Source: Sphingorhabdus lutea (GTDB lineage: Bacteria > Pseudomonadota > Alphaproteobacteria > Sphingomonadales > Sphingomonadaceae). From it: 64,000 bases of DNA. Numbering within the stretch: position 1 is the stretch's first letter; each line of letters starts with the position of its first letter. The translations under genes were made by a program, and so were the position numbers. The stretch is from assembly GCF_001889025.1 (NCBI RefSeq), contig NZ_CP018154.1, positions 982,501 to 1,046,500 of the forward strand, read 5' to 3'. Below, in pieces: positions 37,121 to 46,525 of the stretch. The notes under the pieces are model-generated. The model was given only the letters and a program-made list of their open reading frames with translations. It did no database searches and was not told where the DNA came from.

Positions 37121-39223
37121 TTAAGTCCCCTTAAACTGCAAGCGATAGCGATGTAATAACGGCTCAGTATATCCTGATGGTTGTTCCGTTCCTTTTAATA
37201 CTAATGCCATTGCTGCTTGATATGCAAGGTTATTTTTCAAATTTCCGCTCATTTTTTGATATTCAGGATCGCTGCTATTTTGTGCATCAACCTTTGCCGC
37301 CATTTTTTCAAATGAGCTGTCAATTTGTTCAATTGTGCAAATGCCGTGTAGCAACCAATTTGCCATATGTTGGGAAGAGATTCGCAGGGTTGCGCGATCC
37401 TCCATCAACCCAATGTCATTTATATCTGGAACTTTGGAGCACCCAACCCCATGGTCAATCCAGCGCACAACATATCCCAATATGCCTTGTGCATTATTTT
37501 CCAGCTCGGCCAAAATTTCTTCCTCGCTCCATTTTTGGTCCAATGGCGCAAATGGCACAGTCAATAATGCATCAAGCGAAGCGGGCGCTTCTTTTGCCTT
37601 TATTTGTTGAATGTCGAACACATTGACCATGTGATAATGCAGGGCGTGCAATGTCGCGGCAGTGGGGGAGGGAACCCACGCAGTATTTGCCCCCGTTTTT
37701 GGATGACCGATTTTTTGTTCCATCATCGCGCCCATTAAATCGGGCATGGCCCACATGCCTTTGCCAATTTGTGCCTTTCCAGATAAGCCACAGGCAAGGC
37801 CGATGGCGACATTGCGCTGTTCATAGGCGGCAATCCACCCGCTATTTTTCATATCGGCTTTGCGTATCATCGCGCCGCCATGCATTGCGCTGTGCATTTC
37901 ATCGCCAGTGCGATCCAGAAATCCGGTGTTAATAAAGACGATGCGTTCTTTCACCGCATATATGCATGCTGCCAAATTGGCCGATGTTCTGCGTTCTTCA
38001 TCCATCACGCCAACCTTAATTGTGTGGCGTTCTAAACCCAATATATCCTCCACCGCATTAAATAAATTATTGGTAAAGGCGGCTTCATCTGGCCCGTGCA
38101 TTTTGGGTTTTACAATATAAATGGATCCGGCGCGGCTATTTTGCAAATTACCCAATTTCTTTAAATCATGCATGGCGATTAAACTGGTAAAGGCGGCGTC
38201 CATAATGCCTTCGGGGATTTCGCTGCCATCGGATAATAAAATGGCGGGATTGGTCATTAAATGGCCCACATTGCGCACAAACATCAATGAACGGCCGGGC
38301 AGGGTAAATGCTTCGCCATTTAACGATTTATAATGACGGTCAGGATTTGCATGCCTTTGCATCGTCTTGCCGCCTTTGGAAAAACTTGCGCTTAAATCCC
38401 CGCGCATCAAGCCAAGCCAATTGCTATAGGCCAAAACCTTATCCTGTGCATCCACGGCGGCGACGCTATCTTCCATATCAATTATGGTGGTCAGCGCGGC
38501 TTCGACCAATATGTCGGCAATACCTGCCTTGTCCCCACGCCCAATGGGGTGGTTTTTATCAATGATAATTTCAAGATGCAGGCCATGATGACGAATTAAA
38601 TAATTATCGCCGTTTGTGCCGACCATTTCGGCATTTGCCAATTGGGGCATACCGCCTTCATAATCGGTCCAGCTGCCATTTTTTAACGGGATAAGCCGGT
38701 CTAGATAATCGCGCGCCGCCTTGATGACCGCTGCGCCTCTTGCCTCATCATAACCGCCTGGCTTTGCTGGTGCTGCATCAAGCGCGTCTGTGCCATATAA
38801 TGCATCATATAGGCTGCCCCAACGGGCATTGGCGGCGTTAAGGACAAATCGGTCGTTCAGACTTGGCACAACCAATTGCGGGCCGGCCATGGTGGCAATT
38901 TCTGGGTCAACATTTTGCGTGCTGATTTGAAATGGCGCGGGTTCATCAACCAAATATCCAATGCTGCGTAAAAAGGATTGATAAGATTTCTGATCCTGAA
39001 TTGGACCTGGATTGGCACGGTGCCATTCATCCAATTTTGATTGAATGTCAGCGCGTTTTTGAACAAGGGCGCGGTTTATAGGCGCCATTTTTTCCGCCAA
39101 ATCGGCAAATCCTGCCCAAAATTCATCGGCGGATATTCCCGTGGCCTTTATGGCTTTTTCTTCTAAAAAGGCGGCAAGTGATGAATCAACACAAAGCGAA
39201 GCGCGATTTACATATTGCGTCAT
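37121..39223 (-). CDS. glcB: Malate synthase G
   Basis: 700 residues, the long monomeric G isoform. It condenses glyoxylate and acetyl-CoA to malate. Family segments include [17 protein letters not shown], the [35 protein letters not shown] block with the metal acidic residues, the catalytic arginine in [32 protein letters not shown], and [18 protein letters not shown]. The start at 39223 has AAGGA 11 bases upstream. Isocitrate lyase is not in the window. It supports growth on acetate or fatty acids, consistent with the acyl-CoA genes elsewhere here. It is divergent from the ribosomal alpha operon. Confidence 0.96.
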   Translation of the reverse strand: MTQYVNRASLCVDSSLAAFLEEKAIKATGISADEFWAGFADLAEKMAPINRALVQKRADIQSKLDEWHRANPGPIQDQKSYQSFLRSIGYLVDEPAPFQISTQNVDPEIATMAGPQLVVPSLNDRFVLNAANARWGSLYDALYGTDALDAAPAKPGGYDEARGAAVIKAARDYLDRLIPLKNGSWTDYEGGMPQLANAEMVGTNGDNYLIRHHGLHLEIIIDKNHPIGRGDKAGIADILVEAALTTIIDMEDSVAAVDAQDKVLAYSNWLGLMRGDLSASFSKGGKTMQRHANPDRHYKSLNGEAFTLPGRSLMFVRNVGHLMTNPAILLSDGSEIPEGIMDAAFTSLIAMHDLKKLGNLQNSRAGSIYIVKPKMHGPDEAAFTNNLFNAVEDILGLERHTIKVGVMDEERRTSANLAACIYAVKERIVFINTGFLDRTGDEMHSAMHGGAMIRKADMKNSGWIAAYEQRNVAIGLACGLSGKAQIGKGMWAMPDLMGAMMEQKIGHPKTGANTAWVPSPTAATLHALHYHMVNVFDIQQIKAKEAPASLDALLTVPFAPLDQKWSEEEILAELENNAQGILGYVVRWIDHGVGCSKVPDINDIGLMEDRATLRISSQHMANWLLHGICTIEQIDSSFEKMAAKVDAQNSSDPEYQKMSGNLKNNLAYQAAMALVLKGTEQPSGYTEPLLHRYRLQFKGT

Positions 39224-39360
39224 AATGTCAGGGTCCTTCGTCAAATTAAAATTTAAGTTAAGTGCCCTGGGGAGGAGCGATAATAACTAGCCAATATAGC
39301 GATATGTGCAAGGATAAATTTATGAATATCAAAATCTATACATATATCAAAATCCCTATG

Positions 39361-39389
39361 TTGACACATTGGCTGCTTATGTTTAATAG
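39361..39389 (+). promoter_or_regulatory. Candidate alpha-operon promoter
   Basis: A perfect TTGACA (39361-39366) is followed after 17 bases by TAATAG (39384-39389). It predicts a leader of about 140 bases before rpsM. Confidence 0.5.
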
Positions 39390-39392
39390 CGT

Positions 39393-39525
39393 CCTATCCC
39401 AAAACGGTTTGAGCCAGCAGCGCATTTAGTGCGTCCGCTGGTTTTTCTGCGTTTCGGGGTCGTGGCGAATCGCCATGCCAAAGCGTTGAGATAGGGCCCA
39501 ATCCCGGAGCCCTGTGGAGCAAGGA
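39393..39525 (+). promoter_or_regulatory. Structured leader of the rpsM operon with attenuator-like hairpin
   Basis: CCAGC (39414-39418) pairs with GCTGG (39437-39441), with inner CGCA/TGCG, and is followed by TTTTT (39442-39446), like a rho-independent terminator. TGGCG/CGCCA (39463-39475) forms another hairpin. CCTATC (39393-39398) can pair with GATAGG (39490-39495) over a long range. In E. coli the alpha operon is controlled by S4 binding the leader; the ligand here is unknown. Confidence 0.5.
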
Positions 39526-39535
39526 GTAAGAATAA

Positions 39536-39904
39536 GTGGCACGTATAGCCGGGGTCAATATCCCAACAAATAAGCGCGTAATTATCTCGCTAACATATAT
39601 TCACGGCATTGGTCGTACCAAAGCTGTTGAAATCGCTGACAAGTTGAAAATCGATCATTCTCGCCGTGTGCAGGATTTGACCGATCAAGAAATCTTGCAA
39701 ATTCGTGAAACCATTGATGCCGATCATACCGTAGAGGGCGACCTTCGTCGCGAAACCTCCATGAATATTAAGCGTTTGATGGATCTTGCCTGCTATCGTG
39801 GTTTGCGCCATCGTAAAGGTCTGCCGGTACGTGGTCAACGTACGCACACCAATGCACGCACCCGTAAAGGTAAGCCCAAAGCAATTGCGGGTAAAAAGAA
39901 ATAA
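39536..39904 (+). CDS. rpsM: 30S ribosomal protein S13
   Basis: 122 residues. [29 protein letters not shown] and the C-terminal [27 protein letters not shown] are the classic S13 blocks. It binds the 30S head and contacts P-site tRNA and S19. The start is GTG at 39536 with AAGGAG 9 bases upstream, which also fits S13 in other bacteria. First gene of the alpha operon, but here it is preceded by glcB on the other strand and not by secY/adk. Confidence 0.98.
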   Translation: MARIAGVNIPTNKRVIISLTYIHGIGRTKAVEIADKLKIDHSRRVQDLTDQEILQIRETIDADHTVEGDLRRETSMNIKRLMDLACYRGLRHRKGLPVRGQRTHTNARTRKGKPKAIAGKKK

Positions 39905-39956
39905 GATAGCCGGTTAATTCCGACATATCATTAAGTTTCAGATAGGATAACATCAT

Positions 39957-40346
39957 ATGGCACGCGAACCACAACGCATTAAACGGCGCGAGCGTAAAAA
40001 TATTTCAGCAGGTGTAGCACATGTTAACGCCAGCTTTAACAACACCATGGTCACCATCACCGATGCACAAGGCAATGCGATTAGCTGGTCTTCTGCAGGC
40101 ATGATGGGCTTTAAGGGCTCTCGTAAGTCCACCCCTTATGCCGCACAGGTTTGTGCGGAAGATGCAGGTAAAAAAGCAGCTGAACATGGCGTTCGTACTT
40201 TGGAAGTAGAAGTAAAAGGTCCCGGCTCTGGTCGTGAATCTGCTTTGCGCGCATTGCAATCAGTTGGCTTCAACATCACATCCATTCGTGACGTAACCCC
40301 CATTCCGCATAATGGGGTGCGTCCTTCAAAGCGTCGTCGGGTATAA
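39957..40346 (+). CDS. rpsK: 30S ribosomal protein S11
   Basis: 129 residues with [43 protein letters not shown] and the C-terminal [23 protein letters not shown]11 lies on the platform of the 30S subunit near the anti-Shine-Dalgarno region. Starts 52 bases after rpsM with AGGA upstream. It is followed by a hairpin with a T-run ahead of rpoA. Confidence 0.98.
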   Translation: MAREPQRIKRRERKNISAGVAHVNASFNNTMVTITDAQGNAISWSSAGMMGFKGSRKSTPYAAQVCAEDAGKKAAEHGVRTLEVEVKGPGSGRESALRALQSVGFNITSIRDVTPIPHNGVRPSKRRRV

Positions 40347-40368
40347 CCGACCGCGTTTTTTTGGCTAT

Positions 40369-40398
40369 GGGGGCATCAGACGTGATGCTTCCTTTTTT
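40369..40398 (+). terminator. Terminator-like hairpin between rpsK and rpoA
   Basis: GGGGGCATCA (40369-40378) pairs with TGATGCTTCC (40383-40392) with two G-U pairs, followed by six T residues. It may lower rpoA expression relative to the ribosomal genes. Confidence 0.6.
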
Positions 40399-40460
40399 AC
40401 AATCGGCCGGATCGGATGGCGCCAAATATTCTGATCCCGCCCAAAGACTAGGGGATATCC

Positions 40461-41519
40461 ATGTCCGTCAATATTAAGAACTGGCAGGAACTGAAAAAAC
40501 CTAATGCCCTGGACCTCAAAACAAGTGGTGATGCAAAACGCAAAGCCACTTTGATTGCGGAGCCGCTTGAGCGTGGCTTTGGTCTGACATTAGGCAACGC
40601 ATTGCGTCGTACTTTGCTTTCTTCTTTGCAAGGTGCAGCGATTACCTCGATCAAAATTGAAAATGTGCTTCACGAATTCTCATCACTTGCTGGTGTTCGC
40701 GAAGATGTGACCGACATTGTTTTGAACGTCAAACAAATTGCCCTGAAAATGGAAGGCGAAGGTCCAAAGCGGCTTCAGCTTTCTGCGACTGGTCCAGCCG
40801 AAGTTACCGCAGGTGACATCGCTGTTTCGGGTGATATTGAGGTTTTGAACCCTGATTTGGTTATTTGTCATTTGGATGATGGCGCAACATTGAACATGGA
40901 ATTGACCGCTGATACCGGCAAGGGTTATGTTCCTGCGGTTGCCAATCGTCCTGCCGATGCGCCCATTGGTTTAATTCCCGTCGATTCGCTCTATTCACCC
41001 ATTCGCCAAGTTGCGTATAAGGTTGATAATGCCCGTGTTGGACAGGAATTGGATTTTGACAAATTGTCATTAACCGTTGAAACCGACGGCACCGTATCAC
41101 CCGAAGATGCGGTGGCGTATGCTGCGCGTATCATTCAGGATCAATTACAAATATTTGTTCACTTTGAAGAAACCCTTGCTGCATCAACCGGACCAATTGG
41201 TCAGGCCGCAGCGGCAAGCAGCGAAGAAAGCGATGCAAATCAACTTAACCGTTATCTGCTTAAGAAAGTTGATGAACTTGAATTGTCAGTACGTTCGGCA
41301 AATTGCCTGAAAAATGACAATATCATTTACATTGGTGATTTGGTTCAAAAAACCGAAGCAGAAATGTTGCGCACACCGAATTTCGGTCGCAAGTCATTGA
41401 ACGAGATTAAGGAAGTATTATCTTCCATGGGGCTGCGTTTGGGAATGGACATTCCTGGCTGGCCACCTGAAAATATCGAAGAAATGGCAAAAAAGCTTGA
41501 GCAAGAGCTTTTGGGTTAA
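40461..41519 (+). CDS. rpoA: RNA polymerase alpha subunit
   Basis: 352 residues. The N-terminal domain (1-230) for assembly contains [23 protein letters not shown] and [20 protein letters not shown]. An acidic linker follows, then a C-terminal domain (about 265-330) with [22 protein letters not shown] and [14 protein letters not shown], which binds upstream promoter DNA and activators. Length is slightly over the usual alphaproteobacterial 335-340 residues because of the tail. GGGG lies 8 bases before the start. Confidence 0.98.
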   Translation: MSVNIKNWQELKKPNALDLKTSGDAKRKATLIAEPLERGFGLTLGNALRRTLLSSLQGAAITSIKIENVLHEFSSLAGVREDVTDIVLNVKQIALKMEGEGPKRLQLSATGPAEVTAGDIAVSGDIEVLNPDLVICHLDDGATLNMELTADTGKGYVPAVANRPADAPIGLIPVDSLYSPIRQVAYKVDNARVGQELDFDKLSLTVETDGTVSPEDAVAYAARIIQDQLQIFVHFEETLAASTGPIGQAAAASSEESDANQLNRYLLKKVDELELSVRSANCLKNDNIIYIGDLVQKTEAEMLRTPNFGRKSLNEIKEVLSSMGLRLGMDIPGWPPENIEEMAKKLEQELLG

Positions 41520-41531
41520 TCTATCATTGAC

Positions 41532-41567
41532 GCGCGGCAATTAATGTTCGCCGCGCGGCAATTTTTT
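41532..41567 (+). terminator. Terminator-like hairpin between rpoA and rplQ
   Basis: GCGCGGC (41532-41538) pairs with GCCGCGC (41550-41556), and a run of six T starts five bases later. GCGCGGCAATT is also directly repeated here. Confidence 0.55.
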
Positions 41568-41644
41568 GGGGGATGGGCCGACCCTCTTTTATCGGCCTGG
41601 ATTGAGGTGCCTCATACGGCCTCATTACGAACGGAGTAAAATAA

Positions 41645-42064
41645 ATGCGCCATAAAATTGGTAAAAGAAAATTACAACGCACCAGCAGCCACCGCGCTGC
41701 GCTTTTGCGTAACATGGCAGCTGCCTTGATTAAGCATGAGCAAATCAAAACCACTGTTCCAAAAGCAAAAGAATTGCGCCCCTATATTGAAAAGCTGATT
41801 ACATTGGCGAAAAAAGGTGGTCTATCCAACCGTCGTTTGGCACAAAGCCGTTTGATGGACTCAACGCAATTGGTTAAATTATTCGACACGCTTGCAACAC
41901 GTTATGCAGACCGCAATGGTGGTTATGCCCGTGTTATTAAAGCTGGTTTCCGCGCAAGCGATGCTGCCCCGATGGCCGTTATCGAATTGGTGGATCGTGA
42001 TACATCAGCCAAAGGCCAAGATAGCGGCCCGGTTGAAATGGAAGAAGAAGCAGAAGCAGCTTAA
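41645..42064 (+). CDS. rplQ: 50S ribosomal protein L17
   Basis: 139 residues starting [27 protein letters not shown], the L17 signature, with [28 protein letters not shown] and [29 protein letters not shown]. It lies near the exit tunnel of the 50S subunit. The acidic C-terminal 20 residues are typical of Alphaproteobacteria. CGGAG lies 8 bases before the start. Last gene of the alpha operon. Confidence 0.98.
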   Translation: MRHKIGKRKLQRTSSHRAALLRNMAAALIKHEQIKTTVPKAKELRPYIEKLITLAKKGGLSNRRLAQSRLMDSTQLVKLFDTLATRYADRNGGYARVIKAGFRASDAAPMAVIELVDRDTSAKGQDSGPVEMEEEAEAA

Positions 42065-42095
42065 TTTCAATTTCGCGAAATTTTATATTGATAAG

Positions 42096-42129
42096 CAGGC
42101 TGGAAGCGTTACGCTTCTGGCCTGTTTAT
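42096..42129 (+). terminator. Alpha-operon terminator
   Basis: CAGGCTGGAAGCG and CGCTTCTGGCCTG (42096-42124) form a long stem with a TTA loop, then TTTATTATTT. Confidence 0.75.
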
Positions 42130-42147
42130 TATTTGTGAGAGATTATT

Positions 42148-44385
42148 ATGGGACGCAGTTTATTTATCGCTATTTTACTATCATCAACCACCGCCGCACC
42201 GGCCATGGCATTTGACCATCATGGCGGCAGCAATCATACAGAAAAACATGCCGAACATTCTGAAGCGGAGCATCAAATGCCTGAATTAAAATATCCCATG
42301 ACAGAAAAACAAAATGTGGTTGATGAACAATTTGGGGTAAAGGTGGCCGATCCCTATCGCTGGTTAGAAGATGATGTGCGCGTCAACCCCAAGGTGGCGC
42401 AATGGGTGGAACAGCAAAATGCAGTTGCTGATAGCTATTTAGACAGCTTGCCGGGACGAGATATTTTGGCGTCGCGCATGGAAAAATTATTTGATTATGA
42501 ACGTTTTGGTTTGCCGCGAAAGGCCGGCAAATATTATTTTTATACGCGCAATGACGGCCTACAAAATCAATCTGTTTTATATGTTCGTGAAGGATTGGAC
42601 GGGGAAGGTCGCGAGTTGATTAACCCCAATGGCTGGGCCGCCGATGGAGCGACCGCGCTTGACGGTTGGGTGCCATCAAAAGATGGCAAAAAACTGATTT
42701 ACACTATTCAAGATGGCGGTTCGGACTGGCGCACGATAAAAATATTAGATGTAGAAACAGGCCAAGATAGCAGCGATGAAATAAAATGGATGAAATTTGC
42801 CAATGTCGATTGGGTCGATGAAGACGGATTTGTCTATTCCCGTTTCCCACAGCCAGAGGAAGGCGCTGCATTTCAATCGCTTAACCTAAATCATCAGGTA
42901 TATTATCATAAATTGGGCACGGACCAAAGCGAGGATCGGTTAATTTACGCCACACCAGAAAAGCCGGAATTAAACCATAGCGCAGAATTAACGCATGATG
43001 GACGCTATATGCTCATCACATCATCATCCGGCACGGATGAAAAATATGAACTGACCATCATCGATATGCAAAATCCCAATTGGACGCCAACAAAATTGGT
43101 GTCGGGATTTGATTATGAATGGCAATTAATTGACGGCATGGGCAGCAAATTATATTTTGTTACCAATAAAAATGCCCCGAAATTAAAGGTGGTAAGCGTC
43201 GATGTTTCCGCCAAAAAGCCAGAATTTACAGATTTGATAGCCGAACGTGCCGAAACATTAACCCGCGCGCAAATTGTGGGTGATAAAATGATTTTATCCT
43301 ATATGGAGGATGCAAAATCACTGGCCGAGATTTATGATTTAGCAGGCAAAAAAACCGGCGAGGTTAATTTGAACGAAGTTGGCACGGCATCTGGTTTTTC
43401 TGGCAAGCCCGGCGACAGCGAGACTTTTTACGCTTTTTCCAGTTTCACCCAACCTGGCGCAATTTATCGTTTCGACACTGCCAGCAATGAAACACAGCTT
43501 TTCGCCAAGCCAGATTTGGCATTTAACCCTGCTGATTATATGACTAGCCAGGTTTTTTACCCATCAAAGGATGGCACCAAAATTCCCATGTTCATTGTCC
43601 ATAAAAAGGATCTGGACCTAAGCCAGGGCGCACCTACTTTATTATATGGCTATGGCGGGTTTAATATCTCGCTTACCCCTGGATATAGCGCGACGCGTAT
43701 GGCATGGTTGCAATCTGGCGGGGTCTATGCACAGGCCAATTTGCGCGGGGGCGGTGAATATGGCAAAGCATGGCATGATGGTGGCCGATTATTAAATAAA
43801 CAAAATGTGTTTGATGATTTTGCCGCAGCGGGTGAATATTTAATCGCCAATGGAATTAGCGCACAGGGCAAATTGGCGATTGAGGGCCGTTCCAATGGCG
43901 GTTTGTTGGTTGGCGCATCGCTTAACCAACGGCCTGATTTATTTGCCGCTGGACATGCCGCCGTGGGTGTTATGGATATGCTGCGTTTTGATCGCTTTAC
44001 CGCAGGGCGTTATTGGGTGGATGATTATGGTGTTCCGGCAAAGGAAGAGGATTTCAAAAATCTGCTTACCTATTCCCCCTATCATAATATAAAAAATGGC
44101 GTGAAATATCCTGCAGCCATTGTGTCCACCGCCGATACTGATGACCGCGTTGTGCCGGGGCATAGTTTCAAATATATTGCCGCATTACAGGCCGCCGATA
44201 CCGGCGATGCACCCAAAATCATCCGTATTGAAAGCCGTGCGGGCCATGGTTCGGGCAAACCCACGGATAAATTGATTGAGGAATATAGCGATATTTATGC
44301 CTTCCTTGCCCATCATACAGGGTTGACGATTGAGGATGATGCAGAGGAGGCAAAAGATATGGACAACCAAGAGCAAGGCAAATAG
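42148..44385 (+). CDS. Prolyl oligopeptidase family serine peptidase
   Basis: 745 residues. A signal peptide (1-22, ending PAMA) exports it. A histidine-rich N-terminus of the mature protein is followed by a beta-propeller (about 100-470) and an alpha/beta-hydrolase domain. The nucleophile serine is in GRSNGG near 580, the aspartate in DTDDRVVPGHS near 665 and the histidine in RAGHGSGKP near 698, so the S9A triad is complete. It should cut proline-containing peptides in the periplasm. A short His/Asp/Glu-rich segment just after the signal may bind metal. It starts 19 bases after the terminator stem. Confidence 0.94.
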   Translation: MGRSLFIAILLSSTTAAPAMAFDHHGGSNHTEKHAEHSEAEHQMPELKYPMTEKQNVVDEQFGVKVADPYRWLEDDVRVNPKVAQWVEQQNAVADSYLDSLPGRDILASRMEKLFDYERFGLPRKAGKYYFYTRNDGLQNQSVLYVREGLDGEGRELINPNGWAADGATALDGWVPSKDGKKLIYTIQDGGSDWRTIKILDVETGQDSSDEIKWMKFANVDWVDEDGFVYSRFPQPEEGAAFQSLNLNHQVYYHKLGTDQSEDRLIYATPEKPELNHSAELTHDGRYMLITSSSGTDEKYELTIIDMQNPNWTPTKLVSGFDYEWQLIDGMGSKLYFVTNKNAPKLKVVSVDVSAKKPEFTDLIAERAETLTRAQIVGDKMILSYMEDAKSLAEIYDLAGKKTGEVNLNEVGTASGFSGKPGDSETFYAFSSFTQPGAIYRFDTASNETQLFAKPDLAFNPADYMTSQVFYPSKDGTKIPMFIVHKKDLDLSQGAPTLLYGYGGFNISLTPGYSATRMAWLQSGGVYAQANLRGGGEYGKAWHDGGRLLNKQNVFDDFAAAGEYLIANGISAQGKLAIEGRSNGGLLVGASLNQRPDLFAAGHAAVGVMDMLRFDRFTAGRYWVDDYGVPAKEEDFKNLLTYSPYHNIKNGVKYPAAIVSTADTDDRVVPGHSFKYIAALQAADTGDAPKIIRIESRAGHGSGKPTDKLIEEYSDIYAFLAHHTGLTIEDDAEEAKDMDNQEQGK

Positions 44386-44394
44386 GGCGAATAA

Positions 44395-45081
44395 TTGGAT
44401 AATCTGTATCATATGAATGGGCATCATGAATTTGATGCATGGCAACCCCGTCCCGCCAATTGGTGGGATAGGGTGATGGTGCCGAAAATTATTGGTTGCG
44501 CCTGTGCAGCGCCCCAAATATTAAAAGCGCGTAGCCAAATTGTGCCCAATGCGTCGGGCGATATATTGGAAATTGGATGTGGTGGCGGTATCAATATCCA
44601 ATTTCTTAATCCCGCCAAAATTAACAGCTTTACCGGAATTGATCCGTCTCCCGCCTTATTAGAAGCCAGTTATAGGGCGGTGCAGGCAAGGGGTATTGAA
44701 GCAAAAATTCTGGGCGGCGTTGGGGAGGCATTGCCCTTTCAGGACGATAGCTTTGATTGCATCATCATTACATTTACTCTTTGTTCGGTGGACAATCAGG
44801 CGCAAACATTGCGCGAAATGCGCCGCGTGCTGCGGCGTGATGGTAAAATAATATTTTTGGAACATGGCCGCGCGCCCGACATATATGTGCAAAAATGGCA
44901 ATATCGGATTGAACCTATATGGAAACATATTGCCGGAAATTGTCATTTGACTCGTGAAATTGGCCGTGCCTATGAAGATGCAGGATTTCAATTAGGCGAT
45001 GTTCAGGGGCGATATTTGCCCAAAACACCCAAATTTGCAGGCTGGATAGAGGGCGGAGAAGTCTATATTACAGATAGTTAG
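44395..45081 (+). CDS. Class I SAM-dependent methyltransferase
   Basis: 228 residues from a TTG that has AGGG 7 bases upstream; an ATG at 44413 is the alternative. Motif I ILEIGCGGGINIQFL, the acidic FTGIDPSPALLEA loop, and the post-motif segment EALPFQDDSFDCIIITFTLCSVD then LREMRRVLRRDGKIIFLEHGR fit the UbiE/PhosphatidylN-methyltransferase group. The C-terminus KFAGWIEGGEVYI is like lipid or quinone methyltransferases. It is close behind the peptidase gene (9 bases), so it may be co-transcribed. The substrate is unknown. Confidence 0.88.
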   Translation: MDNLYHMNGHHEFDAWQPRPANWWDRVMVPKIIGCACAAPQILKARSQIVPNASGDILEIGCGGGINIQFLNPAKINSFTGIDPSPALLEASYRAVQARGIEAKILGGVGEALPFQDDSFDCIIITFTLCSVDNQAQTLREMRRVLRRDGKIIFLEHGRAPDIYVQKWQYRIEPIWKHIAGNCHLTREIGRAYEDAGFQLGDVQGRYLPKTPKFAGWIEGGEVYITDS

Positions 45082-45088
45082 AGTAAGT

Positions 45089-45116
45089 GTTCATAATAAA
45101 CAATAGTTTTATGAAC
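45089..45116. repeat. Inverted repeat upstream of exported-protein gene
   Basis: GTTCATAA (45089-45096) and TTATGAAC (45109-45116) form an 8-bp perfect palindrome with a 12-base spacer and no T-run. It may be an operator. Confidence 0.5.
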
Positions 45117-45217
45117 AAATGCTGTCAGCTTAGTTCAGCAAATAATCACGCTATATCATCTAAACCTTAATCAACGGTAGCGGAATAACCCGCCGCCGGC
45201 AGATAAGGAGACGAAAT

Positions 45218-45763
45218 ATGACAAAGCTAGGAAAGGCTTTAACAGGAACATTGGCCGCCGGAGCGATGGCTGTCTCAGCGACGCCGGCATTTGCACAGCA
45301 TCGTAACAATGATGATGGGATCAGCGCAGGCGAAGTTATCGCAGGGGCAGTAATTTTGGGCGGCTTGGCAGCGATTTTATCTTCGGGTAAAAATAAACGC
45401 AGCGATGGTTATGATTATCGGCGCGGCGGATATGACCGTTATGAAGATAGCCGCTATGGGTATAATCGCGGCGGAAATGGAAGATATGCGGTTGATGCAT
45501 GTGTTCGGCATGTGGAAAATTATTCAAACCGATATAATCGTTCAGATGTGACCGAAATTAGCGATATTGACCGCACCCGCTATGGTTATAAAATTAAGGG
45601 TAAATTGGTGGTTCAGGAAAAACGTCGCGGCAGATATAATAATGGACGTTATAATGGCTATCGTGATTATGACCGTGGATATGATAAGGGGCGTTTCACC
45701 TGTTATGTTGAGCAGGGCCGCGTGACAGATGTGCGCTTTAGCGGCCTAGATAATTGGAGATAA
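45218..45763 (+). CDS. Exported protein with glycine-rich helix, paralogue A
   Basis: 181 residues. A signal peptide (1-25, ending AFA) is followed by a hydrophobic glycine-rich segment GEVIAGAVILGGLAAILSSGKNKR (about 37-61) and a tyrosine/arginine/glycine-rich stretch. The C-terminal part, from AVDACVRHVENY to the end, has two cysteines likely to form a disulfide and a strand-rich domain. I do not know the function. It is the upstream member of a tandem pair with the next gene, sharing the hydrophobic segment and the C-terminal layout. AAGGAG lies 7 bases before the start. Confidence 0.85.
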   Translation: MTKLGKALTGTLAAGAMAVSATPAFAQHRNNDDGISAGEVIAGAVILGGLAAILSSGKNKRSDGYDYRRGGYDRYEDSRYGYNRGGNGRYAVDACVRHVENYSNRYNRSDVTEISDIDRTRYGYKIKGKLVVQEKRRGRYNNGRYNGYRDYDRGYDKGRFTCYVEQGRVTDVRFSGLDNWR

Positions 45764-45770
45764 AATAACT

Positions 45771-45812
45771 ATAAAATGGTTCAGCTTGGCGACAGGCTGA
45801 ACCTTTTATAGT
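45771..45812. terminator. Strong bidirectional hairpin between the paralogues
   Basis: GGTTCAGC (45778-45785) pairs with GCTGAACC (45796-45803), extended by outer ATAAAA/TTTTAT arms. Confidence 0.85.
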
Positions 45813-45866
45813 GAATAAATTAAGGCGCGGGGGCGGTATGCGCAAATATTTATAAAGGGGTAGAAT

Positions 45867-46442
45867 ATGCATAAATTTTCAAAAATCTCGCTTATATTCG
45901 CGGCATCATCCATGTCGATTATGCCATTGACACCGGCCATTGCGGCGGAAAATATAATGCAAAGCGCCGTTCAATCATCCGATTATCAACCAATATTAAA
46001 CACAAAAAGCAGCGATGCGGATTATCATCGCCGCTATTATCGTCATCGCCATCACCGTGACCGGATTGATGCGGGGGATATTATCACTGGGGCGATTATT
46101 TTGGGCGGCATTGCGATTTTGGCCAATTCAGGCAAAAATAAACGCCAATCCGAACCGCGCTATCCCGATGATAGATATGATTATCCAAATGAAAATGACC
46201 GATATGATAATCGTTCACAAAATAATGCGCCATATGAAGAAAGCTCTAATGAAATAGGTGATGCCATTTCAACATGCAGCAGGGCAGTGGAACAACAAAA
46301 TTCGGCCAGAATTAACAACATCACCATGGCGCAGCGTGATGGCAATGGATGGCGTGTGGAGGGTGAAATATCATCCGACAGAGGCGATTTATTCATTTGC
46401 GGCACATCCAATGGACGGGTTGATTTCGTGCAATATAGATAG
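45867..46442 (+). CDS. Exported protein with glycine-rich helix, paralogue B
   Basis: 191 residues. Signal peptide ends TPAIAAE near 27. A histidine/arginine patch (RRYYRHRHHRDR) precedes the shared hydrophobic segment AGDIITGAIILGGIAILANSGKNKR. A polar asparagine/tyrosine-rich linker follows, then the C-terminal domain with AISTCSRAVEQQN and DLFICGTSNGRV, matching the cysteine positions of paralogue A. It is a tandem duplicate that has diverged in its linker. The function is unknown; periplasmic or outer-membrane-associated. AGGGG precedes the start. The two genes are separated by a terminator, so they are separate units. Confidence 0.85.
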   Translation: MHKFSKISLIFAASSMSIMPLTPAIAAENIMQSAVQSSDYQPILNTKSSDADYHRRYYRHRHHRDRIDAGDIITGAIILGGIAILANSGKNKRQSEPRYPDDRYDYPNENDRYDNRSQNNAPYEESSNEIGDAISTCSRAVEQQNSARINNITMAQRDGNGWRVEGEISSDRGDLFICGTSNGRVDFVQYR

Positions 46443-46467
46443 TTTTCTCACAAATATCGGTAAAAAT

Positions 46468-46504
46468 AAAAAAGGGCGCGGTCCGGTGTGATGCGCCCTT
46501 TTTT
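46468..46504. terminator. Bidirectional terminator between paralogue B and the SDR gene
   Basis: AAAAAAGGGCGC (46468-46479) and GCGCCCTTTTTT (46493-46504) pair around a 13-base loop. Confidence 0.9.
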
Positions 46505-46525
46505 GTCATATGTGCGTGCGCAAAA

